From positions 62,001 to 126,000 of the forward strand of contig JAVKTT010000004.1 in assembly GCA_031460505.1 (NCBI GenBank): 64,000 nucleotides of DNA, read 5' to 3'. The notes under the pieces were generated by a model that was given only the letters and a program-made list of their open reading frames with translations, had not been told where the DNA came from and ran no database searches. Position numbers and translations under genes: made by a program. This stretch comes from JAAYTL01 sp031460505. GTDB taxonomy: Bacteria > Bacillota > Clostridia > Tissierellales > Tissierellaceae. Below are positions 51,941 to 62,196 of the stretch, in pieces (the first letter of the stretch is position 1; each line of letters starts with the position of its first letter).

Positions 51941-52849
51941 CTAATCATTTTTCTCTTCTAATACTCTAAAATGAAAACCCCTTGAAATCAAATAATCAAT
52001 ATTTTCTTTTAAGGTTTCTACTGTTCCCTTTTTTGCATCAGTATCATGCATTAATATTATAGCATGTTTCTTGTTTCTCGTGGTTTCTTTTAAACGCCTT
52101 ATTAGATAACTATTTTTCAAGTTTAATCCTTCTGCATCTCCATTTAATGCGTTCCAATCATAGATTGTGTATCCTTCCTTTTCAGCTGCTTTTATCATAG
52201 GAGCTTTATGCTTACCAAAAGAACCACCAGGAAATCTTAGAAGTTTTGTCTCGAAACTTTCTCCTAATATGTCTTTTAAGACCTTATCTGCTTTATTAAG
52301 ATCATCTATGAAATTAGTTGAATTTTTATATATATACTTATAAACATGGGAATAACTATGATTGCCTATTACATGTCCTTCATCATAAATTCTTTTAAGA
52401 AGATCTGGATATTTTTCAGTCATAGATCCTACTACAAAAAATGTGGCTTTAATATCATATTCCTTTAGTATATCTAAGATTTGGTTAGTATGTTTTTCAG
52501 AAGGTCCATCATCAAAAGTCAAATATGCAAATTTAGCATTTGGATCATTTTCAAGTATTTCTAATCTTTCCTCTTCTAATCTTTTTTGCTCTTCTTGAAG
52601 TCTTTGTGCTTCGATAATTGCCCTTTTTTCTTCTAATAATCTATTAGCCTTTTCAAGTTGGATTAATTTAAACTGGTCATTTAGCAATAATTTTATAGGA
52701 CTATTAACACCTATATTACTTAAAGTATCTGAGATATCGGTAGCTTCTGCTTTACTTGTAAATAAATTGAATTTAAAAGGTATAATACCAATAGTTAATA
52801 TACCAATAACTAAACATACACTTAATATAATCTTGCCTTTTTTTGTCAT
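51941..52849 (-). CDS. Membrane-anchored polysaccharide deacetylase
   Basis: The protein is 302 residues from ATG 52849, behind GAGGTGAG; the upstream ATG is less well placed. A signal-anchor (7-25) is followed by a basic coiled coil (about 60-95) and a NodB domain with TFDDGP near 112, the metal-binding HSYSH and the RFPGG loop near 200. It removes acetyl groups from peptidoglycan or another wall polymer and helps resist lysozyme. It heads the two-component operon. Confidence 0.92.
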   Translation of the reverse strand: MTKKGKIILSVCLVIGILTIGIIPFKFNLFTSKAEATDISDTLSNIGVNSPIKLLLNDQFKLIQLEKANRLLEEKRAIIEAQRLQEEQKRLEEERLEILENDPNAKFAYLTFDDGPSEKHTNQILDILKEYDIKATFFVVGSMTEKYPDLLKRIYDEGHVIGNHSYSHVYKYIYKNSTNFIDDLNKADKVLKDILGESFETKLLRFPGGSFGKHKAPMIKAAEKEGYTIYDWNALNGDAEGLNLKNSYLIRRLKETTRNKKHAIILMHDTDAKKGTVETLKENIDYLISRGFHFRVLEEKND

Positions 52850-52951
52850 TATGCTCACCTCAATCAAATATATGCCCTATCTTAATCTTATTATATAATC
52901 TACCCATTTTAGTTACAATCAAATTAATAATAAGTTACAAAGTAGTGACAA

Positions 52952-52982
52952 AACCTCCCTATATTATATGTATAGGGAGGTT
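52952..52982 (-). terminator. Terminator of the ABC exporter gene
   Basis: AACCTCCCTATA / TATAGGGAGGTT, a perfect 12-base stem just after the stop at 52992, with TTTTG on the minus strand. Confidence 0.85.
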
Positions 52983-52991
52983 GAAGTAGTT

Positions 52992-54719
52992 CTAGGATAT
53001 TAGTCCTTTGAATTGTGAATTATATAAATGTGAATATAAACCATCTTTTGATAATAATTCTTCGTGGTTTCCTTGTTCTACTACTCCTTCATTAGTTAAT
53101 ACTAAAATTTCATCAGCGTTTCTAATAGTTGACAATCTATGGGCAATAACTAAAGCAGTCCTACCCTTTGATAAAGCCTCGAGTGACTCTTGTACGATTG
53201 CTTCAGTTTCGTTATCCAATGCTGATGTTGCCTCATCAAGGATCAATATTGCTGGATCTTTTAAGAATATCCTAGCTATTGATATTCTTTGCTTTTGTCC
53301 ACCAGACAACATTACACCTTTTTCTCCTATATAGGTATCATATCCATTAGGTAATGATTCTATAAAATCATGTATACTTGCTTTTTTAGCTGCTTCAATG
53401 ATTTCTTCATCATTTGCTGATGGTTTACCATATAGTATGTTTTCCTTTATTGTACCAGTAAACAAGAATACATCTTGTTGTACTAGACCTATATTGCCCC
53501 TTAGGGATTTGAGTTTTATATCCTTTATATCTACTCCATCAATAAAAATATTGCCACTACTTATTTCATAAAATCTAGGGATTAAATGACATAATGTAGT
53601 CTTACCTGCACCTGATGGTCCAACTAAGGCAACTGTTTTACCTTCAGGAATAGTTAGATTGATATTTGATAATACACTTTCTTCTCCATTGTTGTAACTA
53701 AAGGATACATTTTCGAATTTGATGTGCCCTTTTACTTTATCTAAATCTACTGCCTCTTTACTATCTACTATATCTGGCTCAATGTTCATTATTTCAAGGA
53801 ATCTCTCAAATCCTGTAGCTCCATCTTGAAGTTGTTGGGTAATGTTTGTTAACCTTCTTATTGGTTGCATGAAGAAGTTAACATATAATGTATATGCAAA
53901 TAGATCTCCTATATTAATCACTTTGGTATATACAAAATAACCCCCAATTGATATTACCATTAGATTTAATACATTAGATATAATATCAATTCCCGTAATA
54001 AACTCTGCCATAACCTTATATGAAACCTTTCTAGCGCTTGAAAAAGCATGATTACCGTCATCAAACTTCTCGATCTCATATTCTTCATTGGTAAATGATT
54101 TGGCAACTCTTATTCCAGAAATACTGTTTTCTAACTGAGCATTAACATCAGCTATCTTCTTTCTTACTTCTCTAAAGGAAGCCTCCATTTTCTTTCTCTT
54201 GTTGATAGCAAACATAATCATCAATGGTATAAAAGCAAATATTATAAGAGTTAATCTCCATTCTATTCCTAATAGAATAAAGAATGAGCCTAGCAGCATA
54301 ACCATAGATATAAATACATCTTCTGGACCATGATGAGCCAGCTCTGTTATATCTCTTAAATCATTAATAATCCTAGACATAATATGACCTGTTTTGTTTT
54401 GATCAAAATAACTAAATGGTAATGACTGTAGATGCGTAAATATGTCTTTTCGCATATCATGCTCTATGCGAACTCCCAGTAAATGTCCCCAATATGATAC
54501 GATATATTGACTTACATATCTTAATACAAATAAAAATATCATTATTATAGTCCATCTGATTAATAGGTCCATTCTTCCATCTGGGATAATTTCATTTACC
54601 ATATTCTTAGTGAATAACGGAAATATCAAATCAAATATAGATACTAGAAATGCAAAGAACATATCTATAAAAAACAACTTTTTATGCGGCTTATAATAAG
54701 CTATAAATTTCTTAAGCAA
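52992..54719 (-). CDS. ABC exporter, fused membrane and ATPase domains
   Basis: The 575-residue half-transporter of the MsbA/LmrA type has six membrane helices in residues 1-320, Walker A GPSGAGKTT near 365, the signature LSGGQKQRISIAR near 475 and Walker B ILILDEATSALD. The start is TTG 54719 after AAGGAG. Alone it would form a homodimer and export lipids, drugs or peptides. It lies 136 bases after addA, with a REP-like hairpin between. Confidence 0.92.
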   Translation of the reverse strand: MLKKFIAYYKPHKKLFFIDMFFAFLVSIFDLIFPLFTKNMVNEIIPDGRMDLLIRWTIIMIFLFVLRYVSQYIVSYWGHLLGVRIEHDMRKDIFTHLQSLPFSYFDQNKTGHIMSRIINDLRDITELAHHGPEDVFISMVMLLGSFFILLGIEWRLTLIIFAFIPLMIMFAINKRKKMEASFREVRKKIADVNAQLENSISGIRVAKSFTNEEYEIEKFDDGNHAFSSARKVSYKVMAEFITGIDIISNVLNLMVISIGGYFVYTKVINIGDLFAYTLYVNFFMQPIRRLTNITQQLQDGATGFERFLEIMNIEPDIVDSKEAVDLDKVKGHIKFENVSFSYNNGEESVLSNINLTIPEGKTVALVGPSGAGKTTLCHLIPRFYEISSGNIFIDGVDIKDIKLKSLRGNIGLVQQDVFLFTGTIKENILYGKPSANDEEIIEAAKKASIHDFIESLPNGYDTYIGEKGVMLSGGQKQRISIARIFLKDPAILILDEATSALDNETEAIVQESLEALSKGRTALVIAHRLSTIRNADEILVLTNEGVVEQGNHEELLSKDGLYSHLYNSQFKGLIS

Positions 54720-54822
54720 TATTTCAACTCCTTTATTAAATAAATTACTTCGATTCTCGAATATTTATATTATACATTAAATGGCAATGAAGTTCAATTA
54801 TGCAATTCCAAATCCCTCGGAG

Positions 54823-54851
54823 TGGGATAGGGGGTCAGGAGTTGTGTCCCA
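54823..54851. repeat. Hairpin of another REP-like type
   Basis: TGGGA / TCCCA around GGGGGTCAGGAGTTGTG, directly after the addA stop. The layout (short G/C arms, loop with a G run, position at a gene end) resembles the TGCGACAA elements, but the sequence differs. Only one copy in the window, so family membership is unproven. Confidence 0.4.
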
Positions 54852-54855
54852 TTTC

Positions 54856-57800
54856 TTATCGTTTACAAAACTCCTTGTACCTGCAATATTCATCACATTT
54901 ATGAGCTTCCTTATATGATTCTAAGTCCTTATGATTCTCTACGAATTTAATAAATTCACCTATTCTATTGAAGTTATCTTCTAAGCTGTCCTCAGATATA
55001 TCAACATCCCCTTTAAAGCCCGTTTCTAAGAACAATATACTTGCTTTACTAACCCTTTTACCTAGTATCTTCTCAACAGCATAGGCATAAAGTTTAAGTT
55101 GTGGCTCGTAGAACTTTATCAATTGGTTTTTATTCCAGACTCTATTGCTTTTAAAATCTAGGATTTCTATATCATTATCCTTGATTGTAATCCTATCAAT
55201 TACACCTTTAATATATTTGTTTCCAATCTTTAAGTGAAATAATCTTTCTGAATATAATTCATCATAGTCCTCATTATAATATTTTAAATAATTATCTATA
55301 TAAGGTCTTAATTGACTATCTACTTCATCACTATGGTCTAGGCCATAGGAATTAACAATTTCATGTAGAAGTTCATCTCTATCCGTCGAGTATCTATATA
55401 ACTGTGCAAACTTATGAACTATATTTCCTTTTGTTATACCACTTAAAGGCGTAGCGTCTTCTTCAAGTTCCAGATTCGGATCTACATCTTCTATCTCGTC
55501 ATCCTCATTATCTATATTGATGTTTAAACCCCAATAGTACTCTAGATAAAATTTCCTATTACACTGATTAAACTTTTGATATTGACTGATGTTATAGGAG
55601 ATAAATTCCTTAGTGTTAAAGGAATCAAATCCGTAGAGCAAAGGGGTTGGAATATCGGATGAGACATCAGTGCGACATTGGGTCCCGCTGTGTGCCCTGT
55701 GGGTATCCCCATTTTCGCATAACAGATCCTGATTTATGGTCAGAACAGGTACTTGCATTTCTTTTTCTAATTCTATATCTGATATCAAGCGGATCTGGTT
55801 TTCAGGTAGTATGTCATTTATCAATTTCTTGAAGCCACTACTCTTTCCATAACAACCTAATATGAGCATTTCTTCAGCTCTTGTGATGGCTACATAAAGT
55901 ACTCTCTCGGCTTCCTCATTTTCTTTTACCTTTTTGATATCATTTATTTTATTATAAATTCCTTCAGCTTCTTCTGTTTTTATTCCTATGCCTATATCCT
56001 TATTGTAGAGCATTTTAGGTGGGAAACCACCTGACCCCTTTGCCATCTCTGGGATAATTACTACAGGGAATTGTAGACCTTTGGAACTATGAATAGTGAT
56101 GAGTTTCACCACATCATCTTCCTCTGATTGGATTACCCCTTCACTTTCTTGAGATGCTTTCATTTTTTCTATATAGTCAATATAATCTTCTAAAGAATTA
56201 TTGTTTTCATTATAATATTCGTTGGTCATCTCTATAAATTTATAAATATTAGCTACTATCTGATTTCCTTCTGTTTTAAGTAGGGAAGTCTCTACAAATA
56301 GTGTCTTCTCTATTAATAGGTTTAAGATTTCTGATACACTATAAAGATTTTTAACCTTATATAAATATCCCAGTATCTCTGCTGCTTCATCTAGTTTTTC
56401 CTTTTCTTCATCTGGAAATATTGGATTTTCTTTTACTTTTAATATTGTATTATAAAGATTTTTATCCAAATATTTAAGTAGCCAATAAATTGTAGTATCC
56501 TTGAGACCTATCATTGGTCCTCTTAAAAATCCTATAGCTGCTATATTGTCATAGGGATTACTTATGGTTTTTAGACCATTGATAATGTCTAGTATCTCTT
56601 GTCTATTAAAGAATCTTTTACTGCTAGAATTATAGTATGGAATATTATAATCTTTAAAAGCTTCTTCATATATATGGTTTCTAGTGCTTGATCTAAAAAG
56701 TAAGGCTATGTCCTTATATTGATATCTTCCTTCTTGAACCAGAGTCTTTATCCTTTTCGCTATAGCTTGAGCTTCATAAACACTACACTCTTCTGAACTT
56801 CTATTTTCATCATCCTGAAGTATTTCAATATCTATATCATTTTTTGACTCTTTATTAAATAGTAGCTCATCATATTTGTCTTTCATTATCTTTGAAAACA
56901 CATCATTTACAAAGGTAAGTATTGTATTGTAACTTCTATAGTTATCCTTTAATGTAATAGCCTCACCTTTATTATCCTTAGTGATATCTTTTATTACATT
57001 ATAGAAAACATCTATATCCGCTCCTCTGAAGCCATATATGGATTGTTTCGGATCGCCTACTATAAATAGGTTATGTCTATCTAGTGGTTCTTTAACAGTG
57101 GCTAGTTTATAGAATATCTTTTTTTGTAATTCATTTGTGTCTTGGAATTCATCTATCATAAAATACCTATATTTGTTTTGATATTTCTCTAGAATTTCTT
57201 GATTATCTAAAAGCTCTAGTACCATATTCTGTAAATCATCATAGTCCAATCCACCTACTTCCCTTTTCTTTAAAATATAGGTGTTGTCTATTTCTATTAA
57301 TATATCTGCGAGAGTTTCATAAACCCATAAATACTCTTTTTCCTTTGAAAGGAGAATTGTATCCAATAGATAATTTACTCTATCTATGGTTTCTTCTTCA
57401 TTTTTCATGGTGCCTAGATTATCTTTAATAAATTGGACATGGTTATATATATCATCTTCACTAAAGTTACCCTTTACAAAATCCAACCATATTTGATTTT
57501 CTTGGATTTTATATAGTTTAGAGTTCTTCCTTGATTTTCCTATTAGATACTTTATAAGGTCCTTGATTTCATCAAGGTACTCCAGTTTTACCTCTAATGA
57601 ATCTAAATACTCTACTGTATCCTGTTTTACCTGATTAAATGATATACCTACTGTTTGTACACTACTGTAGAGAGATTGAATATCGCTAGCAATGTTTTCT
57701 ATTCTGTTTTGATTAAGTAGTGTCATCATCTTAAATGTATTTTCATCATTTTCAAGCCTAATATTCAATACATTATGAATTGATTCGGCTAGTAGCTGTG

Positions 57801-58188
57801 AGCTTACTACATCATCTAGAACTTCGAAGTATGGGTCAACTTTGGCTTCCATCGGATTCTCTCTTAATATCTTTGCACAAAATCCATGGATTGTTGAAAT
57901 ATTAGCCATTTCTAAATCCCTGTAAAATCTTCTCCATTCATTTCCTTTTGGGATATTATTTTTAATCTCCTGCCGAATTCTCTCCACCATCTCTTGAGTA
58001 GCTTTATTAGTAAAGGTTATGGCAACAATGGATTCTATCTCTTTGTATTCTTCAAGATCACCGTGTTCTAAGAGATAGATGTACCTTTCTGTTAAAACTT
58101 TAGTCTTACCAGTACCAGCCCCTGCAGTTACTGCTAGATTTCTATCTATGGTCTGTACTGCTTTCAATTGTGATTGATTTAGTTCCAT
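54856..58188 (-). CDS. addA: AddA helicase-nuclease subunit
   Basis: The 1110-residue UvrD-type helicase has motif I AGAGTGKT (residues 18-25), motif II DEFQDTN near 350 and motif VI AITRAEEMLIL near 780. The C-terminal PD-(D/E)xK nuclease shows GVIDRI and LDFKS near 1020. It is shorter than the usual 1200 residues. Four cysteines (QCNRK, then CDEYCRYKEFC at the end) look like an iron-sulfur staple, normally a feature of AddB. Residues 824-840 derive from a REP-like insertion in the linker between helicase and nuclease. AddAB resects double-strand breaks for RecA. Its ATG overlaps the addB stop (TAATG). Confidence 0.93.
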   Translation of the reverse strand: MELNQSQLKAVQTIDRNLAVTAGAGTGKTKVLTERYIYLLEHGDLEEYKEIESIVAITFTNKATQEMVERIRQEIKNNIPKGNEWRRFYRDLEMANISTIHGFCAKILRENPMEAKVDPYFEVLDDVVSSQLLAESIHNVLNIRLENDENTFKMMTLLNQNRIENIASDIQSLYSSVQTVGISFNQVKQDTVEYLDSLEVKLEYLDEIKDLIKYLIGKSRKNSKLYKIQENQIWLDFVKGNFSEDDIYNHVQFIKDNLGTMKNEEETIDRVNYLLDTILLSKEKEYLWVYETLADILIEIDNTYILKKREVGGLDYDDLQNMVLELLDNQEILEKYQNKYRYFMIDEFQDTNELQKKIFYKLATVKEPLDRHNLFIVGDPKQSIYGFRGADIDVFYNVIKDITKDNKGEAITLKDNYRSYNTILTFVNDVFSKIMKDKYDELLFNKESKNDIDIEILQDDENRSSEECSVYEAQAIAKRIKTLVQEGRYQYKDIALLFRSSTRNHIYEEAFKDYNIPYYNSSSKRFFNRQEILDIINGLKTISNPYDNIAAIGFLRGPMIGLKDTTIYWLLKYLDKNLYNTILKVKENPIFPDEEKEKLDEAAEILGYLYKVKNLYSVSEILNLLIEKTLFVETSLLKTEGNQIVANIYKFIEMTNEYYNENNNSLEDYIDYIEKMKASQESEGVIQSEEDDVVKLITIHSSKGLQFPVVIIPEMAKGSGGFPPKMLYNKDIGIGIKTEEAEGIYNKINDIKKVKENEEAERVLYVAITRAEEMLILGCYGKSSGFKKLINDILPENQIRLISDIELEKEMQVPVLTINQDLLCENGDTHRAHSGTQCRTDVSSDIPTPLLYGFDSFNTKEFISYNISQYQKFNQCNRKFYLEYYWGLNINIDNEDDEIEDVDPNLELEEDATPLSGITKGNIVHKFAQLYRYSTDRDELLHEIVNSYGLDHSDEVDSQLRPYIDNYLKYYNEDYDELYSERLFHLKIGNKYIKGVIDRITIKDNDIEILDFKSNRVWNKNQLIKFYEPQLKLYAYAVEKILGKRVSKASILFLETGFKGDVDISEDSLEDNFNRIGEFIKFVENHKDLESYKEAHKCDEYCRYKEFCKR
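55671..55719 (-). repeat. REP-like element inserted in frame inside addA
   Basis: On the minus strand the element opens TGCGAAAATGGGGATACCC and closes AATGTCGCA. Its ends and GATACCC core match copy E at 47805-47846, and GGGATACCCA.AGGGCACAC matches 33420-33449. Translated, it gives CENGDTHRAHSGTQCRT, unlike the A+T-rich Lys/Asn/Ile usage on either side. Confidence 0.7.
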
Positions 58189-61100
58189 TATTCCACCTCC
58201 ACTCTATCTTCATATCTACAGATATCTTTGTATATGCAATAGGTTGAACATTCTAGTGGGTTTACTTGAAAATTCCCCTGTTCAATTGCTGATATGATTT
58301 TATATATATTTTCTTTAGTCGTATCCATTAGCTCATCCCATTCTTCTTGGGATAAATAAGCTTTGCCTCTTCCTTTAATAAAGGTATCCAGTGCCAAACT
58401 TATCTTAGTTTCTCCATTACTAATTGTGCTGTAAGCCCCAGCAATAACATCTTTATCCTCTTGGGATAATATATATACTGGTAATTGTAAGGACAATCCT
58501 AATTTTATATGATCCACATCTCTTAGACCATAAGCTGAGCTTTTATAATCTATTGCCATATACTTATCTTCGTCTAAAAATTTATCTATTCTATCTATCC
58601 TTCCAAACATTGGGACTTCTTCATTATTTGACTCAATAATAAATGGTTCACTATATCCAAAATCTATTTCAAAGCCATAAGGAATCATCTTATCTTTGAT
58701 TATCCTAGAAGTATCCTTTTCAAGGAAATTGGTAAGCTTCTTGAAAAATATTTCTATGATGAGAATATCCTTATTTGAATCAGTCTTAAGACCCATTTCT
58801 TCAGCACTTTTATAAACTAAATCCTTAATTGTATCCTTTGTACTTGGGAATAAAAACTCTCCTATTCCCCTTATTTTATCTTCTATATCTTTTAAATAAA
58901 TCTTGTAATATTTATTTAAAACATCATGATACAAGATCCCAACATCAATTGGGCTATACTCTTCATATTCTCTTTCCATCTCCTCTATTTTAAAGAGATT
59001 GTTCATCATAAAGAAGTATGGGCATTTACTATAAGATTCTAAATAGGATACGCTGAATTTATTTTGTCTATTTGACTTTATATCACTGATGATTGCCTCG
59101 TTACTTAAAATCCCACTATATTCATCATATATATCTTGGTATCGATTCACTTCAGAAATTATTTTATTATTTATACTATTTAGTTTCCCAGGAAATAATT
59201 TATTGAATTGTCTGAATATATTAGGATCTGAGATCTTGTCTTTAGCATATGAATCAAGTAAATACTTAGCTAAATCATCATAGTTTGTTACATTATCTAT
59301 TGATTTCTTAACTAGGTAATCAAGATTAACCTTTATCTCATTGATATTAGGCCTATTGTCATCATCTTTTTTAAACAAAGATAATAATTCATCTAAAAAC
59401 ATAGATTTTATAGTTGAGTCATCATATCCAGTACTATAGCTTAAATAAAGTTTATTTTTACATGATGAAACCATTGATGCGAATTTTAAGCTCTCATTAT
59501 TTAGCCTTTCAGTGTAGTTTTTTACATCTAATCCTATAGCCTTTAAATCCTTTAGATTGTAATCATTTATAAAATAATTACTATTATCTATGGATGGATA
59601 GCTGCCTTGGGCTAGTCCAGTTATGAAGGTTATATCTTTAACTGATCCTCTACTATTGATAGGGTTTAATATATGGACACCCTTAATATTACCTTGAACT
59701 TCTATTACTGTTTCTTCTTCAAGATAATCAATTAACAGATAGTAGTAATCCTCCAGTAAAATCTCACTTTTGAATATATTTAATAATTCCATCTTATTTA
59801 TAGCTTCTTCTATCTTATTTACAGTTCTTAAATCCCTTAGGAATAATTGCTCATCATTGGTTTCTCTATAACGAGTAAGGATATTATCCTGTATTTTATA
59901 AAATTTAAAAATGGATTTCACAATTTTATTGAAATTGATAATTGTATCTTCAAGTGGTATCTCATTAAATTCTACTTCTATAGATTGAACGATATCCTTT
60001 AGATGCTCCATCTCTTCTACGCTGATATTTAGCTTGTGATTAGAATTAAATATATCTTTTAAATCATCTATATTTTGGAAGTTTAATTTTCTTAATAATA
60101 TTTCATATATATCCTTAAGATTTTCTGGACATATAGTAAAATAGCTAGACTTTATTCTATTGATTAAGGTTAATTTTGAAAAGTTTACCATCCTATTTTC
60201 TAATATATTCAATAACTCCCTAGTAATAGGCATGGTTTTTAAAGGGACAGCTTTACTTGTACTAAGGGGTATCCCTTCCATAGTTGATATTCTATGAAGT
60301 GGTACTTGATAACTTGGGTTTGTAATAATAATGCCTATATCATTTAGGTCAGTACCATCTTTATGGAATCTCTTTATCTCTTCAAATATCTTTCTTAATT
60401 CTAAATATGGAGTTGCTGCACTAATAATATTTATGTCTGAACTAGATTCAAATAACTCTTCTTCATTTGTAAAAAGATTAGTAGCTAAGTTTTCAAATGT
60501 ATTAGCTGAAGAATCTTCTATATTCTTAATTGTAAATCCTAAATCTTTAAGTAAGTCTATTGTGTTTTCTAATATAGCTGATTTGCTCTTACTTTGAAAT
60601 GGCATATTGATAACTATATCTATATCACTTTTGATTAACTGCTCCAATATAGCCATTTCTATTGGCCTAAAATCATAAAATTCATCTATGATTATGGTTT
60701 TTACATCCTGTAGGAAATTCTTGGTTTTAAGCAAATCTACTGATTTAAAATACGAGCCTTCTCTATCTGAAATAATAAGTTCACTCAGCATTTCTTCGTA
60801 TTTTGTATATATTAGTCCCATTTCTTGATAAAATGGTTTTTTAGGACATCTTTCAAGATATTCATCTGGATAGATAAGAGATCTTTTTATATCTCCAATA
60901 ATATCGTTTATTGAATGGATGAATCCTGGCATATCCACAAAATCCTTATAATATTTTAGAACTCCTTCTTCAGAAAGATTTTTTAGTACTTCTCTTAATA
61001 TTAAATTTTTTGTTGGATTATCTATAATATTAGTAAGATCATCTTCCAACACCTTATTTACAATATCATCAAAGGTGAAGAGATTTATTTCAAAGGCTTG

Positions 61101-61271
61101 CTCTACACTATCTATAAAGTGTTTTCTATACTGTCTTAAAAGTTCTCCGTTTGGAAGAATATAGTAAAAATCATTACCCTTATGATCTTTTAGAGTATCT
61201 ATAGCAAAATTAATTAATTCTTGTTTCTTCTTATTGTTAAAACTTCCTAGATATACAATTCTCTTTGCCAT
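58188..61271 (-). CDS. addB: AddB nuclease / inactive helicase subunit
   Basis: The protein has 1027 residues. The N-terminal nucleotide loop is degenerate (YLGSFNNKKK), as expected for the Chi-recognising, non-translocating subunit. The C-terminal nuclease has GRIDRI and AIDYKS near 905 and the QLPVYIL helix. The iron-sulfur cysteines are CPYFF near 757 and CSTYCIYKDIC near 1010. It pairs with AddA downstream. It begins eight bases after the ROK kinase gene, so the operon mixes muropeptide salvage and DNA repair. Confidence 0.92.
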   Translation of the reverse strand: MAKRIVYLGSFNNKKKQELINFAIDTLKDHKGNDFYYILPNGELLRQYRKHFIDSVEQAFEINLFTFDDIVNKVLEDDLTNIIDNPTKNLILREVLKNLSEEGVLKYYKDFVDMPGFIHSINDIIGDIKRSLIYPDEYLERCPKKPFYQEMGLIYTKYEEMLSELIISDREGSYFKSVDLLKTKNFLQDVKTIIIDEFYDFRPIEMAILEQLIKSDIDIVINMPFQSKSKSAILENTIDLLKDLGFTIKNIEDSSANTFENLATNLFTNEEELFESSSDINIISAATPYLELRKIFEEIKRFHKDGTDLNDIGIIITNPSYQVPLHRISTMEGIPLSTSKAVPLKTMPITRELLNILENRMVNFSKLTLINRIKSSYFTICPENLKDIYEILLRKLNFQNIDDLKDIFNSNHKLNISVEEMEHLKDIVQSIEVEFNEIPLEDTIINFNKIVKSIFKFYKIQDNILTRYRETNDEQLFLRDLRTVNKIEEAINKMELLNIFKSEILLEDYYYLLIDYLEEETVIEVQGNIKGVHILNPINSRGSVKDITFITGLAQGSYPSIDNSNYFINDYNLKDLKAIGLDVKNYTERLNNESLKFASMVSSCKNKLYLSYSTGYDDSTIKSMFLDELLSLFKKDDDNRPNINEIKVNLDYLVKKSIDNVTNYDDLAKYLLDSYAKDKISDPNIFRQFNKLFPGKLNSINNKIISEVNRYQDIYDEYSGILSNEAIISDIKSNRQNKFSVSYLESYSKCPYFFMMNNLFKIEEMEREYEEYSPIDVGILYHDVLNKYYKIYLKDIEDKIRGIGEFLFPSTKDTIKDLVYKSAEEMGLKTDSNKDILIIEIFFKKLTNFLEKDTSRIIKDKMIPYGFEIDFGYSEPFIIESNNEEVPMFGRIDRIDKFLDEDKYMAIDYKSSAYGLRDVDHIKLGLSLQLPVYILSQEDKDVIAGAYSTISNGETKISLALDTFIKGRGKAYLSQEEWDELMDTTKENIYKIISAIEQGNFQVNPLECSTYCIYKDICRYEDRVEVE

Positions 61272-61279
61272 TAAGCCAC

Positions 61280-62179
61280 CTACCTTAATCTATCAAATAC
61301 TATTTTGCCTGCTCCTATCATACCTGCATCATTTAGAAATTCAGCAGGTACGATATCCATACCTTCCGAATCATTAGAGTAGTTTTTAAAGGATTCAATC
61401 ATTAGATCCCACCAGTACTCTTTTGAATTGATTACCCCTCCACCTATAACTATAGCTTGGGGGTCAAATATATTCTTAAGAGTTGTAATATATATGGCTA
61501 GATTGTGACTGAATTCATGTACAACCTCATTTGCTATTTTATCTTCAGATATACTTTTAAATATATCCTTGCCTTTTTTTCTGGTGCCAGATCTCTCTTC
61601 ATAGATATTCTCAACAGCATGTCCTGATATATATTGCTCTACGCACCCTTTTTGACCGCATGTGCATAGTCTACCATTAGGGTAAAATATAGCATGTCCT
61701 AGTTCTGCACCACGATAACTATATCCTGTTAACATGCCATAGTTATCTATTTTAATTGCTCCGCCTAGACCTGAGCCTAAGGTTATCATAACAAAATTAT
61801 TATAATTCTTTGCTGCACCTTTCCAATCTTCGCATATAGCAGCAACATTGGCATCATTTTCTACATAAATAGGCATATGAGGGAAATCTTTCTTAAGTTC
61901 GTCTTTGATATTTGTCCAAGCCCAACCCTTTATATTACCTCCCACTTTTAGAACACGACCTTCCGCTGAATTAATAAATCCTGGGGACCCAATGCCAATA
62001 CCTATTACATCCTCTTCCATAAGAGTATCTATTACTTCACTGATTCTTTGTAGCACCTCATGTCTGCCATTTGCAGTACGTGAATCTTTTTCCGTTCTTT
62101 TCAAAATGTTCCCCTCTTCATCAATTAAGCCACCGTTTATACTTGTCCCACCTAAATCAATCCCAATTACCTTTTTCAT
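61280..62179 (-). CDS. ROK-family sugar kinase
   Basis: The protein is 299 residues from ATG 62179, preferred because GGAGGT lies just upstream inside the longer frame. It has the ATP phosphate loop DLGGTSINGG at the start, the catalytic ENDANVAA near 108 and the zinc motif CTCGQKGCVEQ near 175. ROK kinases phosphorylate glucose, N-acetylglucosamine, N-acetylmannosamine or similar. Its place 17 bases after nagZ favours an amino sugar from muropeptides, but glucokinase remains possible. Confidence 0.9.
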   Translation of the reverse strand: MKKVIGIDLGGTSINGGLIDEEGNILKRTEKDSRTANGRHEVLQRISEVIDTLMEEDVIGIGIGSPGFINSAEGRVLKVGGNIKGWAWTNIKDELKKDFPHMPIYVENDANVAAICEDWKGAAKNYNNFVMITLGSGLGGAIKIDNYGMLTGYSYRGAELGHAIFYPNGRLCTCGQKGCVEQYISGHAVENIYEERSGTRKKGKDIFKSISEDKIANEVVHEFSHNLAIYITTLKNIFDPQAIVIGGGVINSKEYWWDLMIESFKNYSNDSEGMDIVPAEFLNDAGMIGAGKIVFDRLR

Positions 62180-62196
62180 CTTTACCTCCATATTAA

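Noticed and set aside
55671..55740. Frameshift or pseudogene in addA at the composition jump
   Set aside because: The frame stays open on both sides and all nuclease motifs follow in the same frame. An in-frame insertion explains the odd residues.
55647..55832. Open frame on the + strand inside addA
   Set aside because: It is the complement of addA over the GC-richer insertion, has no ribosome site and resembles no family.
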